Below, one piece after another: positions 25,146-38,354 of a stretch of 64,000 nt of DNA (position 1 is the stretch's first letter; every line of letters begins with the position of its first letter). The DNA lies in assembly GCA_021229015.1 (NCBI GenBank), contig CM037783.1, forward strand, positions 21,709,289 through 21,773,288. The letters are read 5' to 3'. Source of the DNA: Solen grandis. Its lineage: Eukaryota > Mollusca > Bivalvia > Adapedonta > Solenidae. The notes beneath the pieces are model-generated. The model was not told where the DNA came from, made no database searches, and saw nothing but the letters and a program-made list of their open reading frames with translations. The translations under genes and the position numbers were made by a program.

Positions 25146-26488
25146 AAATTCTGCCAGTATCTTGCTATATCTCTAATTCGGTTGACATAAGCAACCTTTT
25201 TACAATGTTCGCATTCATTTATAAAACGTTAAAGGAATGCCATGTAATTAAATGACATATAAATGACACTACCCCTTTTTTAGTCAACAAGGCAGACATA
25301 TTACACAATACAGATCTGCGATTGTCTTTAGTAAAAACTTCATTTAGTTGACCGTATTGGGAATATGTTATATATTATATTTATTTATTTAATTCTTTGA
25401 CTTATACAATCATGTACATCGTCAATACATAATAAATATACTACACAAATTACACACGTGAAACAAAACAACACTCTCTCTCTCCGACTCACTCTCTTAT
25501 CTACTACATCATACCACTTTTACCTTCATCATTAGTTTCTCGTAAATTGTTGATACCTTGTTTATGAATATTATATTTTAGTAATGTGGAGAATGGATCA
25601 TCACTGATATCTCTATTATTAACATGATAATCATTTCGTTTTCAGTTTTTGTCGTAAATTGTATCTAGTGATCAAACTTAATACCTTGCTTATAATTTAA
25701 TATTTAATATTAATGATAGGATCATGCGGAGAATGGGCATGTGAAAGAATTTATTATCGATGTTATGGTGGCATATTTCTGCCAGCCACTTATCTATTTA
25801 GCTATGTGGAAACTAGTTACAAAAATGTCATATTTTAGTTATTATCTGGCAAGTTTAAAGTTCACCCACTAACTAGGTTTTTTAACAAAACAAATCTGTC
25901 TGTGAGTGTCCACTATTCACTAGGTTAACTGGACATCATGTTAATTTCCTGATACTTATGTGATAAATGCTTGTTATCCACATAATTTAACTGACTTCAG
26001 AAAAAAAATCATCGCACCTGTTTTTTTAAAAAAAAGTCAAGATATTGTTATCACCCTGGTGTCGTCGTCGTTGGCGTCGTTGTCGTGAAAACCGTAACCT
26101 AGGCCATTACTTCTAAACTATTTAATCGTCGGTCTTCAATCTGTATATACTTGTTTTCTATTACAAAGGCTACATTCTCATCAAGGACAATAAATCTCTG
26201 ATTCATTTTGACCTGATTTATTTAAAAAAATATTTAAAAAAGAAAGAAACAGATGAACGATGTCATCCGCATGCGGCGCTCTTATTTATCTTACTTATCT
26301 ATACCTACATGTAGGTTGTTTAAACAGCGCGTTATAACATGGGATTGACCGGTCGATTATTGATTGTACAAGTATGCCTATCTTAAAAGGCAAAGATAAC
26401 GTTCAATATGTCTATCATGCATAAGATTTATAATCCATGGAGGGTCGAAACCAAGTTTGAACAATCTTAGATAATGGCACCTTATACT

Positions 26489-26521
<33 letters not shown>

Positions 26522-29275
26522 GTAAAGTGCCTTACGTCTGACAGTATTTATGTGCCACTAGAAAATAGAATTTGAACACAAAGAGACACAATCTGTAAAG
26601 TCATACACGTATATCACAGTTGGGCAAAGCATCACAATATCATTTACATGTATTGAACGAATTCTTCTGGCAAATTAGGGTTAACTCTAGTGACGATAAT
26701 ATCTAAAAAAAAATAATAAATAAATAAATATAATAATGTCACGTTGATAAACTGTTTTTCCTTAAATTTTTAAAAAAAGTGTAATGGTTTGAAACAAGAG
26801 ATCTGAAATTTGATGTAGTAGCCAGTATAAGCCAAATGAAAAGCTACAGGCTTTTTTTCAGCGTTGCTCTGTAACCTTCTTAGGGGTGATGACGTAGGAT
26901 ATTGCCGCATGGGTATTTTTTTAAAAAACAGTGGGAGATATTCCTACAATCACGTCAAATAACGCTCATTGTTTGTGCAGATGATAATTAGCTAATAGAT
27001 ATACAAATGTACCTCGTAAAGTTATTCGATCAAAACAATTTTCCTTGGTGCATGTTGAGACTTGTGTCAGATCGAACGTTTTAAATTATCTGCAATATAT
27101 TATATTCTGTTTTACCGCCTCCGTATGACTGAAAGGCATGACGCTTTATTATAATGATGCTTACTGGTAATCCGTCGATCGTGGTAGGGGGACGCTTTAA
27201 TACCGAGGTTTAAGCTATGCAATTTGACTGCGTCAAAGATAAGGTGTCGTACATCATCATCTATTTCTTTAATCCTCATCTACGCCGCATATATTTGTTT
27301 AACGATTTGTGTTTTGTTACTGGTTCCCATGCAGTGCGGATGGCGCCAAAAAAGTAGGACATTTTTTCGGACCACGGACTACATGTGAATATGATTTGCA
27401 GAAAAATAATACGTTTGAAAGCAATTATCTTTTTTACTATACATAAATCAATTTTAAAAAATAATTACAACACGTATAAAGCACACACTATACAATTATA
27501 GCTTCATTTTTACTCTTCAAGTCATTGTAAATCCTATTCGGCCGCCATGTTTGAATTTAAGCCCAGCGTCGGAGCAGGATGGCTAAGGTCGTGTGACGAC
27601 AAGAAAACTGTTACTCCACACGTTTTTCTTCAGCTGTAGATAATTAGTCACCTCAACTCGCTCAAACTGTGTGTTTTAGGTTTATTATCCTTCCGATGTT
27701 AATTTAGTCATTTTTTGTGTGATTTTTACGACAAGAGATATTGTAAATGTAACGCTTGAAGAATAAATCACTATATTTTTTTTAAAATGATAATGAAAGT
27801 GTTATACTCATTTTGTTTTCATTTTAATTATCCTTTCTGCATGATTCTTCCATGTATGTATTTGACTTGAGGGTAAATGCATTTTGTTAAATTTTGGTTT
27901 TGAAAAATATGTATATTGGAACTAGACTACTATCAACTTCGATAAATAACCTCACTACGGGAGCTTGATTCAAGAATATGAGATATATATTAAACGTATT
28001 GTTAAGCGGAACAGGAAAACAAGAGCGATTTCGTTCTGTCTGTGTGTAGCAAATTGTCCCATTTTCAATGTTATAACGTACTTCAAGCCTATTGGTTCTG
28101 CGAAGCATATTTGTCTCTATGATGTTGTAATTTACCAAACTTCTTATTTCACAATCAGTAAATACGAGTATGTGCCCCAAACCTTCACATGCCAACAGAC
28201 ACCAGTGGTGAGTTCAGCATCTATAACGACTGCATATTTTGCCTATTTCCATGAATAGTTTCTTCATTCCACTTTAGGTAATTCATTAAATGATAATCAT
28301 GGTCCTTCAAATGCTTAAAAAACTAAAGTGCGGAAGCAAGCATCTATTGACTTAGAGTTAATGCTATTTTGCTCATAGTCTATAAAGGCTTGCATTTACT
28401 ATAACATCCCCACGATCACTTGATTTACCATGATCACTACTGAATTACGGGTTGAGTACCTTAACACAATATAACAAAGCAAAGTTAACAAAATGAGAAA
28501 CGTCGAGGGGAAATCGGTAACAGATCACTTCCGGTAAATCGTTATACATGTAGATCTTTTTTTTTTCATTTTTTTTTTTTCAAACGGCAATATCTTTTAT
28601 ATCTCTTCACAGATTTGTTCGTATTCACATCTGATATTCTCCCGGATAATACTCTCGCTTATCTACAGAAATGTGACATGGATCTTAATTTGACCTAGTC
28701 GAATCAGCTCACATTTAATGGCGGATCCCGGTAGCCGAGTGGTTGGACATTTATTTATATTTAAGCGAAAACAAATTCCCCGCTCATTAGTCGCTGCAAT
28801 GTCCCAACACGTCCCGCCAGATAAATAAAGACAATATATATACATGCAATTAAGAAATGAATGACTAAAATTGCAGAATATGTATTTTATAGTGCCTAAA
28901 TCTAGACAGGAGGCACAATATGTCAGAATGTCTTATAGAGCTGTAAACATTTTTTCGCGATAACTACAGACATAAGACATGGAGATGTGTAAGTTTGTTT
29001 TTAATTCATAAGTTTTTGTTCGGATATATGTTCAATTGACAGTTTTATTGCACTGTTGATACATGGGAACAACAAAAAGTTCAATAAACGTGTTTATTGC
29101 CAGTGTATTGAGTCAAGGGAGTGTAGCGGGGGTAGTCACCACCTTCAGTGACAGCTCGAGTTTACTGTGCCAGGGCGCACGTAGGTTGTGGCTTTAATTT
29201 ATGTTACACATGACGAATGTGATAAACATGTACAGTTAAAACTTCGCTATTAAGACCATCATATATGTCTAACGG

Positions 29276-29925
29276 ACAAGTGGTCTTATTGGTGAGGTGG
29301 TCTTAATAACGAGGCGGTCTTATTGGTGAGATGGTCTTAATAGCGAGGCGATCTTATTGGTGAGATGGTCTAAATAGCGAGGCGGTCTTATTGGTGAGGT
29401 GGTATTAATAGTGAGGCGATCTTATTGGGGAGGTGGTATTAAAAGCGCGGCGGTCTTATTGGGGAGGTGGTATTAATAGCGAGGCGGTCTTATTGGGGAG
29501 GTGGTATTACAAGCGAGGCGGTCTTATTGGGGAGGTGGTATTAAAAGCGAGGCGATCTTATTGGGGAGGTGGTATTAAAAGCGAGGCGGTCTTATTGGGG
29601 AGGTGGTATTAAAAGCGAGGCGGTCTTATTAGTGAGGTGGTCTTAATAGCGGGAGGGTCTTAATAGGGTGAGGGACTTAATAGCGTGACGGACTTAATAG
29701 CGATGCGGTCTTATTGGTGAGGGTGTAAATAGCGAGGCGTCTTATTGGTGAGGTGGTCTTAATAGCGAGGCGGTCTTATTGGTGAGGTGGTCTAAATAGC
29801 GAGGCGGTCTTTTTTGTGAGTTGGTCTTACTAACGAGGTGGTTTTATTAGTGAGGTGGTCTTAATAGCGAGGCGATCTTATCAGTGAGGTGGTCTTAACA
29901 GCGAAGCGGTCATAATAGTGAAACT
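29276..29925. repeat. 17-bp repeat organised as 34-bp dimers, about 19 dimers
   Basis: Alternating 17-bp half units 'gaggcggtcttattggt' and 'gaggtggtcttaatagc' form a 34-bp higher-order unit. A homogenised block with 'ggggaggtggtattaaaag' halves lies in the middle (29410-29610). No coding or promoter features. Confidence 0.9.
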
Positions 29926-32900
29926 CTATCACTAAGTCAGTACCCTTCATATTTAAAGCCATACACTCTTTTCTTTCACGACTTGTGTATGTGGTAAATT
30001 AATTCAGAATGAAGGCCAAAGCATTTTTATAGAATTATTGATTTTATTATTTTTCATTTTCATTTTTGCCTCTCTCTCTCCCTCTCTTATAACTATGTGA
30101 GTCTCATAGACTTTTAAATACATTTTGCTATGATGTTCATGCGCACAGAAGATAAAAATGGGTTTAACGTCCCACCTAGAGTATTTCAGTCATTTGAAAA
30201 CGATGTCTACTTGAGACAGATATAGTGCTGCCACACTGCAGTATCACGCCGTAGACGTACACGCCCACGACCCTCCGCGCCCGAGACGTACACTATTACC
30301 ACAGGCAACCGGGGACGGTGTATAGATTAAAAATTAAGAAAAAAAAAAGAATTTTATCCAGAAACAGAGGTTGTTATTGTAAGCCATGCGACCATTGAAT
30401 TAATTGCTGCATGTAAATATTTGGTTCCAAAAATGACTGGTCGTAATAGCAAAGTAGTATTAATTCCGAGGTAGTCAGTAAGCGAGGTTTTATTATATAT
30501 ATCCTCTACGACAGTCTTTCAATGCACATTTAGCTTGGTACATTAAAGAGGCGCATGTACAGGCATTACCAATGTGTCATCACGAAATGACTAGTGTAAG
30601 CTAGTGACGCCACAGTCTTTAAATATATGTTGGGCAATAACGATATTCATGCGCGGATCTAGAAGGGTAGTGACCGGGTGTCCAAGATTTGGTAGAAACA
30701 TGGTTTTCCCTATTTAATCCTAGAGCCACAAGGACGGGGTTCTGCAGTACCGCCACCAGGCCCTAATATAATGTCCTTACAATTAAAAAAGGAAGGGGAA
30801 AATGTTGGAACATGAAGTTATGAGTTTTCCTTACATTCGCTGCATTACTACAACCCCACTCCACCCTAAAGGGGTAACGAATACGACTGTGGATGCAAAG
30901 TTTGTGGACCGAGGTCCTTTTCTTCATGACCTTTACGGACGTAAAGTACTGGCCATCTCACTTACCATCAAAATTGCAAAAAAAACTTGTACTCGTATCC
31001 CAGTCGACGTAAAATCATTCCCGCCCATCAGCATCTCTGAATCTGTACATGAAATTGTTTAGTATTTAAGTTGCCGCTCACGCAATGCTCGTATGGGCAA
31101 TACATATGTTATGTACTACATAGAAACAAATTTGTCACACGTCAAATCAAGACCAATTAAAAAGATTAGCTATCAAGTATCAGTTGCTTATCTCCATGAA
31201 GAATTTAGAATTTGTGTCTCCAAGCCTCGAACGAGACTTTCAGTATTAACGTAAAAATGAATCCGACTTACGTTATTTAGCCATAATTTTCCGGTCTTAC
31301 AACAACCGTGTTTCTGCATTTTAAAAAGAAGCTCTAGTGTAGATATTTTATAGTTTGTTATCAAAAAGAAAAAAATATGAAATCAAACTAACTAAAAATG
31401 AAAATCTAAAAACAACTTTTTTTCTGTAATCTTGTTTTTTTTTTATCCAATCGTTATCTCCGGACATGTTTAATTGTCGGTCCCCGCCAAGATTTAAAAG
31501 GAACTTTTATCTTTATATCGGACCAGGCGGTCCCATTGATTGATAGTATTTAAGAATATGAATAAAACTAAAACTTGTAACATGTGTTTATTCTTTTATG
31601 CACCATTTAATTTTTATACGAGTACATCCGGTTGTTGTATCTAAATATATCATTTAATACCCAAAACTAAAGATTACGTGATGTTATGTCATATATCCAA
31701 TGTATCCCCATTCTGAATGTAGACTTTTCAGTCGAGCTATATTTTGTGAAATACATAAATTATTTAGAATTAAGACAATGACATGTACACGTTTGTGGTG
31801 AATAAAACGTGAATGCCAAGATCACATGACAGTCTCATATGAATTATCGCCCCTGAACATATTGAAAATGTTCAGTTACCCATCTTGACTATTAGTAGAA
31901 GGATATACAATGGAACCTGTGTTAGCGACCACCTGTACTAAGCAGTCAAACTGCATTTAGCGGTCAATTTCAGTATTATTAAACTGTAGCATTTTGTAAT
32001 ATGTAAACTTCATTTAGCTGTCACCTCTGTTAAGCGGCCACTTTCTCTGTTCTTTTGACTTACCGCTTAAGACAGGATTGACTTATAATAAGTATTTCAC
32101 ACTCATTCATCTGTGACTTGTTTTATGGAAAGGCACGTGAATAGCCTCGGGGGCAGTAGTGACTTCTTCAAGGGCTGGAATAGTTTGCATGTCGCTCGTT
32201 TAGCATTTGATTACTACCTAGGTCACGTTTTCCAATGTTTCAAGTAGCACTCTTTGGTCGGTGATATGAATTCAACGAATTTGCTAGTAACATTTGTTTC
32301 TGCAACCATTTAACGTTTGCGTAAAGCCAAGCTTGTTTACTCTGGAAATACAGTGCGGTCATACTACGTGGTATATGACGTTTAAGTTTAAGCTATCACA
32401 ATAAGCATATTTGACTTAATATGGAGAAGAAAACTACTGTAATTATTTTATTTCTTCATCAATTTTAATAGGATATAGCGCACATAGGCCCTGGTTATTC
32501 TGTAGATGTACGAAATTTATATGTCTTGGTTTGACGCGGTTACAGGAGGAAAGTGCCTCGGCTGACATTTTAACCATTTAAACTTTTTATTTCGCTGAAA
32601 ATCTCCCTCCCCCGCGGCAATTTTCATAGTTTGCCGGTCTGCCTCTAAACCCCATGTACCCTGTATCCGTACTGATCATTACATGCAGGGGGTACAGGGT
32701 TACATCTTGACATTATGGGGTTATTTCGGTTATATAATAAAAAAAACAACAGAGTAAACAGAAAAATACCTTTAAGTGTAAGTTAAAGGTCGATTTTAAT
32801 ACATTTGTAAAATCTAATTGGTCAGATGTTGTTTCGTCCCTTTTTATCAGTACTCCAATAAGCACATTACGGGAACTATACATATGGTAAATATGATTTC

Positions 32901-33694
32901 CTGATTAGAACCAGTACTGCGGCTATTTGAACATTCAATATCGAATACTTTGCAGGCTGAACAGTCAGCATGGCATGTGACCTTGAAAGGTCCGCTGAAA
33001 ATGTTCTTCGAATGCTTGCTCGTAAGTACTGATGGATGAACGGCACCAAAACTATAAGCCCCTTCCTCAACGGGGGACATGGAATCATTTAATGAAATAA
33101 CTAACAACCGGGCACTTGGTTTTCATATGAATTCTGTTATATCAGCCGTTTGGTCAAAAATTATGCTAGCTGTACTCGACATTTTGTATACAGCTTGAAT
33201 GTGTTTCACCGAATTGAGCTACTCCGGGAGTTAAATTGGCAGTGAGCTCTATAGGGTGCGACAGTGCATACATGTAAATATATTTAGATGACATTGCCAA
33301 AAGCCTGCTTTTATATATTGAGACCTGAGGAGAGAATCACGATGTATTCATTCTTTGAGAACTTGAATTACTTGTTTTCATTGTTTTACTTGTTTTTGTT
33401 ATTCTTTTAAATTAAATAGTATATGCCCTTGGCCTTTTGGACTTATATTGACATGGATATGTGCGTATGTGGTCTTTTTTAGAGGTATAAATATATAACA
33501 ATAATTTAGTTTTAACGCTGTCTAATATATGTATATAATAGGAGAGTCTCCCATAATCAAACTGAGTCTTATAACATAGTTTTAGTACATATATATCATT
33601 GGCATATAATTTATATACACTATTTAATATAAAATATTGTACAAAGGGAGATGTACACAATATATTCTGGTTTAATTTTGATCCTGCCAAAAAT
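29926..33694. other. Non-coding host DNA
   Basis: No gene recognised. It contains the R1 copy at 30155-30330. It also contains a phrase set 'ttagcgaccacctgtactaagc' / 'ttaagcggccact' (31930-32070) that recalls a dispersed repeat with short internal direct repeats. Open frames at 30.8-31.1 and 32.85-33.1 kb have no recognisable domain. Confidence 0.5.
30155..30330 (+). repeat. Dispersed repeat family R1, copy 4 (partial)
   Basis: Shares 'taacgtcccacctagagtatt', 'gagacagatatagtgctgcc' and the 'gcagtatcacgccgtagac' extension with other copies. Confidence 0.7.
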
Positions 33695-34165
33695 ATTCTA
33701 GCAGAAAGCTGGAGCGATTTCGAGCAAGATAGACCAGTCGAATACTCCTGTCGAACAAAGTAGACAATCCGAAAACTCCTGTCGAGCAAAATAGACCAGT
33801 CAAACGCCCTGCCGAACGCTCCTGTCGAGCAAAATAGACAAGCCGAAAGCGCCTGTCGAACTAGATAGACCAGCAGAACGCTCAGGTGAGCAAAATAGAC
33901 AAGCCGAAAGCTCCTGCTGAACTAGACCAGCTGAACGCTCCTGTCTCGTAAAATAGACCAGCCGAAAGATCCTGCCGAAGTAGACAGACCAGCCGAACGC
34001 TCCTGTCGAGTAAAATAGACAAGTCGAAATCTCCTACTGAACTAGACCAGCTGAACGCTCCTGTCGAGTAAAATAGACCAGCCGAAAGCTCCTGCCTAAC
34101 TAGACCAGCTGAACGCTCCCCAAAACAGACCAGCCGAACGCTCCTGTCAAGGGAGTCAGACCAGT
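33695..34165. repeat. About 57-bp minisatellite, roughly eight degenerate units
   Basis: Units combine 'gaacgctcctgtcgagtaaa' with 'atagaccagccgaaagctcct'. Units vary in length by indels. Confidence 0.8.
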
Positions 34166-34479
34166 CCCCGATCGTTTGATCTGATCAGCAAGTGAACCTA
34201 CCACGATAGTGATGTTTGATCATTATGGTAAATTTATAGTTCCATTATTATTCCGCTTAAAATTTACATCCTGTTTCATTCACTGGACTATGATAGAATT
34301 GAAAATTCATTGAATTTAGTTTTGTTTAGTATATAGTAAGAAATTTGATTTTGGACAAGTTGCTGTGACAAGATGGATAACTCTTGCTTTTGTATTGAAC
34401 ATGTTTGTTTACATACGTTGGTTAAGTTCAAAACTACAGAAAAAATGATAGATCAAATTGTTTGGGTCCAATGTCCGAG

Positions 34480-34640
34480 TGACGGTTTTTCTGTCATTTG
34501 GCGATTTTGTCAGAATGAGACATAGTGCTGCCTCACATTGGTTTTCAAGACGTAGACAAATGACATGATACCACACCTAACATTTGGACGATTAGACCTG
34601 GAAGATCGCCAATTGTGATATACCGGTACGTAGTAGTGGG
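34480..34640 (+). repeat. Dispersed repeat family R1, copy 5 (diverged)
   Basis: Retains 'gagacatagtgctgcctcaca', 'gacatgataccacacc' and a decayed 'gattagacctgg' where others have 'gggccaaccagtc'. Confidence 0.5.
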
Positions 34641-35231
34641 AATCAGTCCGAAAAAAAGTCGATTAATCAGCTCGTCTTTCTGACTGATTATTCTCCATGT
34701 TGACACCGCGGCGTCAGTATGGAATAAATTTTAAATTTGACCATGGAGCCGATTATTTAAAAAAAAGCAACCACCATTATTATTGTAAAATAAAACTGTG
34801 TAGTATATTTGAAAAACAACAACAACAGCATCAATTACTTATATAAAGTTGTGTAAAAAAAAATAAAAAAAAATCAAGATTCAAATTACTTATGTCTTCT
34901 TTCTATCGATAACACCAGTTGAATGGGTATCTAATAACTTTTCCCTAAACTGCTTGTCCATGGGTTTTAGAACTTGGTTTACGGACCTTGCAAACAACTC
35001 GATTAATTAAGGCTCAGAAAAAAAGGTTTTGGAATAAGTTATGTGACCTTAAAATATTAAGATATTTAATTACATAGCGACGACAGCGCCAACTATAAAA
35101 AATCAATAAAATCGAAGTTTCATGATACATAATACAGTATGCTGTGAAGGGGTAAAAATCACAAACATTATACATATGGCCGTATCGGATATATCTAAAT
35201 GACGGCCCCAGGCCCGATCTGCCACACCAAA

Positions 35232-36545
35232 ACAGGGACTCTATATGATATAAAGAGTCCAATATATAACATATAGAGTCCCTGATATAATATACAGGGT
35301 CCCTGTTACAATATATAGAGTCCCTGATATAATATACAGGGTCCCTGTTACAATATATAGAGTCCTTGATATAATATACAGGGTCCCTGATATAATATAA
35401 AGGGTCCCTGTTACAATATATAGAGTCCCTGATATAATATATAGAGTCAATGATATAATATACAGGGTCCCTGATATAATATACAGGGTCCCTGTTACAA
35501 TATATAGAGTCCCTGATATAATATACAGGGTCCCTGATATAATATACAGGGTCCCTGATATAATATATAGAGTCCCTGATATAATATACAGGGTCCCTGA
35601 TATAATAAATAGAGTCCCTGTTACAATATATAGAGTCCCTGATGTAATATATAGAGTCCCTGTTACAATATATAGGGTCCCTGATATAATATACAGGGTC
35701 CCTGATATAATATACAGGGTCCCTGTTACAATATATAGAGTCCCTGATATAATATACAGGGTCCCTGATATAATATACAGGGTCCCTGTTACAATATATA
35801 GAGTCCCTGATATAATATACAGGGTCCCTGATATAATATACAGAGTCCCTGATATAATATATAGAGTTCCTGATGTAATATATAGAGTCCCTGATACAAT
35901 ATATAGAGTCCCTGTTACAATATATAGAGTCCCTGACATAATATATAGAGTCCCTGATACAATATATAGAGTCCATGATGTAATATATAGAGTCCCTGAT
36001 ACAATATATAGAGTCCCTGATATAATATATAGAGTCCCTGTTACAATATATAGAGTCCCTGATATAATATATAGAGTTCCTGTCACTATATATAGAGTCC
36101 CTGATAAAATATATAGAGTCCCTGTTACAATATATAGAGTCCCTGATATAATATACAGAGTCCCTGATACAATATATAGAGTCCCTGTTACAATATATAG
36201 AGTCCCTTATATAATATATAGAGTCCCTGATATAATATATAGAGTCCCTGTTACAATATATAGAGTCCCTGTTATAATATATAGAGTCCCTGATATAATA
36301 TTTAGAGTCCCTGATATAATATATAGAGTCCCTGATATAATATATAAAGTCCCTGATATAATATATAGAGTCCCTGACATAATATATAGAGTCCCTGATA
36401 CAATATATAGAGTCCCTGATATGATATATAGAGTCCCTGATATAATATATAGAATCCCTGATACAATATATAGAGTCCCTGATATAATATATATAGTCCC
36501 TGATATAATATATAGAGTCCCTGATATAATATATAGAGTCCCTGC
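35232..36545. repeat. 21-bp satellite, about 62 units
   Basis: Tandem 'agtccctgatataatatatag' units show variant positions (a/c, gat/gtt, tat/tac) arranged in blocks. Because the period is seven codons and units rarely contain a stop in several frames, three long minus-strand frames of seven-residue repeats stay open (for example 35241-36086). I treat these as artefacts of a satellite, not as genes. Confidence 0.93.
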
Positions 36546-36777
36546 CCCAACGGCATACAGCTAATGATTATTGGTAAAATGACGTGTATCATTGCCTAGT
36601 GGAAATATTTTGATTCGCTTTTTCTAAAAGATACATGCACATGTTTATAAACTATTCTGAAATGGCTTTGATTTATTTAAGTCGTGCTTCAGAAACATTC
36701 ATGGCGTCTTTACCTCAAAATTAGTTTTGATATACATTTGTCATACGTATAGCAATCATCTGTATCATAAACAGTTT

Positions 36778-36907
36778 CTTTTTCATGTTCTCCTGACTGT
36801 ATCTAAGGACCAGGTGACCGATCCATGTTCCAAGCACTCACTCTTTTTCATGTTCTCTTGACTGTGTCTAAGTACCAGGTGACCGATCCATGTTCCAAGC
36901 ACTCACT
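36778..36907. repeat. Tandem duplication, unit about 65 bp
   Basis: Both copies contain 'tttcatgttctc', then 'ctgact' and 'accaggtgaccgatccatg' through 'ttccaagcactcact'. Confidence 0.85.
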
Positions 36908-37704
36908 TTTTCGCGTGTATGTGTGTGTGTGTTTTTGTTTTTTTTCCTTATTTCTTTCTTTATTTTTTAAGGGAATAAGTTAATTTGCAGGTGTAAGGGA
37001 TTATGGAAATGTTAGAGGGAATGCTTGAGAGAAAGATGCTGATATGTTGATCAAGCAAGCAAAGAAACGAATCTGATTTCACGGAACTGAGCAGAAAAAA
37101 TAAGGACACACTTAAAACTCTTGGAAGAAACTTTATAAATCATGCCTGCTGTAACTGGACCACGGCACCTTTTTTCTATACCACTTGCATACACGTACTT
37201 TGTTTACCTTTAAGAAGCATGGCGATGCCGGACAGAGGTACTACGCCGTAGACAAATGGCGTAACTCCACACACATTCGCATTAAATTTACTCATTGCCT
37301 GTATTTTTTACGAAACATCTCAAATATCGGTTTCCCTTAACTGGAATATTTGAATATTTAATTATAATTTATTTGCTTATCACAGAGGATGCAATTTGTA
37401 CACACGTGTTATTTCCGGTTGTTTCCATAGAAACGGTCGGTTGTGAATTTCCTGTGATCTATAGTTAAGGAAAAATCTTTAACAGCGATGGTTCGTTGAA
37501 AGCAGGCCAGGTCCACTAGTGGTTCCTTTATACCCTGAAGCCCAAGCAATGCAGTCATACAAGTTTCCATTTTGAAAGATTTATCGGCGTAGCTCTCAGA
37601 CGTAATTAGCATACAAATAAAATTTAAAAAATTGTGTCTATATAATGCAGAAAAACTTAAATAATTTTCCGTATGACTCAGAAACGATGAGTAGTGAAGG
37701 GTGG
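36908..37704. other. Non-coding DNA left of the Polinton
   Basis: AT-rich sequence with a TG-rich tract near 36915-36935 and no recognisable gene. Confidence 0.5.
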
Positions 37705-37830
37705 CAATATGGTACCCTCGGTACCATATTTTTTTTTTATGGTACCGTGGTACCATAATTTTTTTTTATGGTACCGAATCGAAAATTTATGGTACTATAT
37801 ACGAAAACAGATTTATGGTACCGTATGTTG
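37705..37830. repeat. GGTACC-centred short repeats abutting the left TIR
   Basis: Six 'atggtacc'/'ggtaccat' units separated by T/A tracts end with 'ggtaccgtatgttg' immediately before the inverted repeat. The same 'ggtaccgtatgttgc' phrase occurs inside the TIR near 38098, so this flank may derive partly from TIR sequence rather than from the host. Confidence 0.65.
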
Positions 37831-38352
37831 CGTATGAATAAGAATAACTTCATATTATGACGTAACCAATGCAATAACTCGCTTAAGTCTGTAGAAAATG
37901 CCGGAATTGTGATCCATGTTGGTACATCACTAAACAGTATGTCCCAGTTTTGGATCTAGTCGCTGATAATTGAAAGGAGGACACGCATATACACAGCAAA
38001 TATACTCTAATGTTCCGTGCAATACTTAATTTGAACAACTCACCTGTTTTAGGTGACCACATGTCTTTTTCATGGCCCTCCGTCCATCGCGCATTTTGGT
38101 ACCGTATGTTGCATGTAATAAAAAAACATGTCCTACCTGTTAGATCTAACTAGGATGACTTAAGATCGGATAGAGAGAAAGAGTATACCAAACATTCGAA
38201 TGACGCAATATTGTCATGTTGACGTCATGTTTTATTTCTTAGTTAAAGGAGGACCACTTCTTAACGTTATGTAAGTTAAAGGGGGATTGACAATTGTAAA
38301 ATGTCCTTTCGAGACATTTGGGTTGGCCCTGAAAAGGGCCGTTTTGTTTCTT
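37831..38352 (+). repeat. Left terminal inverted repeat of the Polinton
   Basis: 522 bases match the reverse complement of 54683-55205 with, by direct reading, one substitution (near 37940) and one homopolymer length difference (A7 versus A8 near 38120). The inner end includes the 3' processing stem-loop of the leftmost gene. Near-identity implies recent insertion or homogenisation. Confidence 0.96.
38325..38340 (-). terminator. Histone-type 3' stem-loop, SIM gene
   Basis: On the minus strand: GGCCCT-TTTC-AGGGCC, a 6-bp stem and TTTC loop, preceded by 'aaaac' and followed by 'aacccaaatg' then GAAAGGA 14 nt downstream. It begins 14 nt after the stop codon. This matches the replication-dependent histone mRNA stem-loop and downstream element in sequence, loop and spacing. 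Confidence 0.85.
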
Positions 38353-38354
38353 CT

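Larger units (their letters stand above)
21377..29275. other. Long non-coding stretch with dispersed-repeat copies
   Basis: No gene supported. Contents: decayed R1-like fragments near 21835-22040 and 22110-22260, R1 copies at 23155 and 25005, a C run near 23399, a TTTA-rich tract near 24570-24615, a 30-base T run at 26490-26519, and a truncated tRNA-like phrase ('ggtagccgagtggttgga') near 28730 with no B box. Open frames near 27.9-28.3 kb overlap on both strands and have no recognisable content. Confidence 0.55.

Noticed and set aside
27887..28258. Overlapping frames on both strands of about 100 codons
   Set aside because: Neither has a recognisable domain and they are antisense to each other; AT-rich chance frames are likely.
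28720..28760. tRNA-Ser/Leu-like D-arm phrase
   Set aside because: No B box or stems follow; at most a truncated SINE fragment.
35014..36592. Three long minus-strand open frames (up to 320 codons)
   Set aside because: They are products of a 21-bp satellite read in three frames; composition is a monotonous heptapeptide and there is no start context or conserved domain.
38325..38340. Rho-independent-terminator reading of the GC hairpins
   Set aside because: The host is eukaryotic, and loop sequence, flanks and the downstream purine element fit the histone mRNA signal far better than a bacterial terminator with a T tract.
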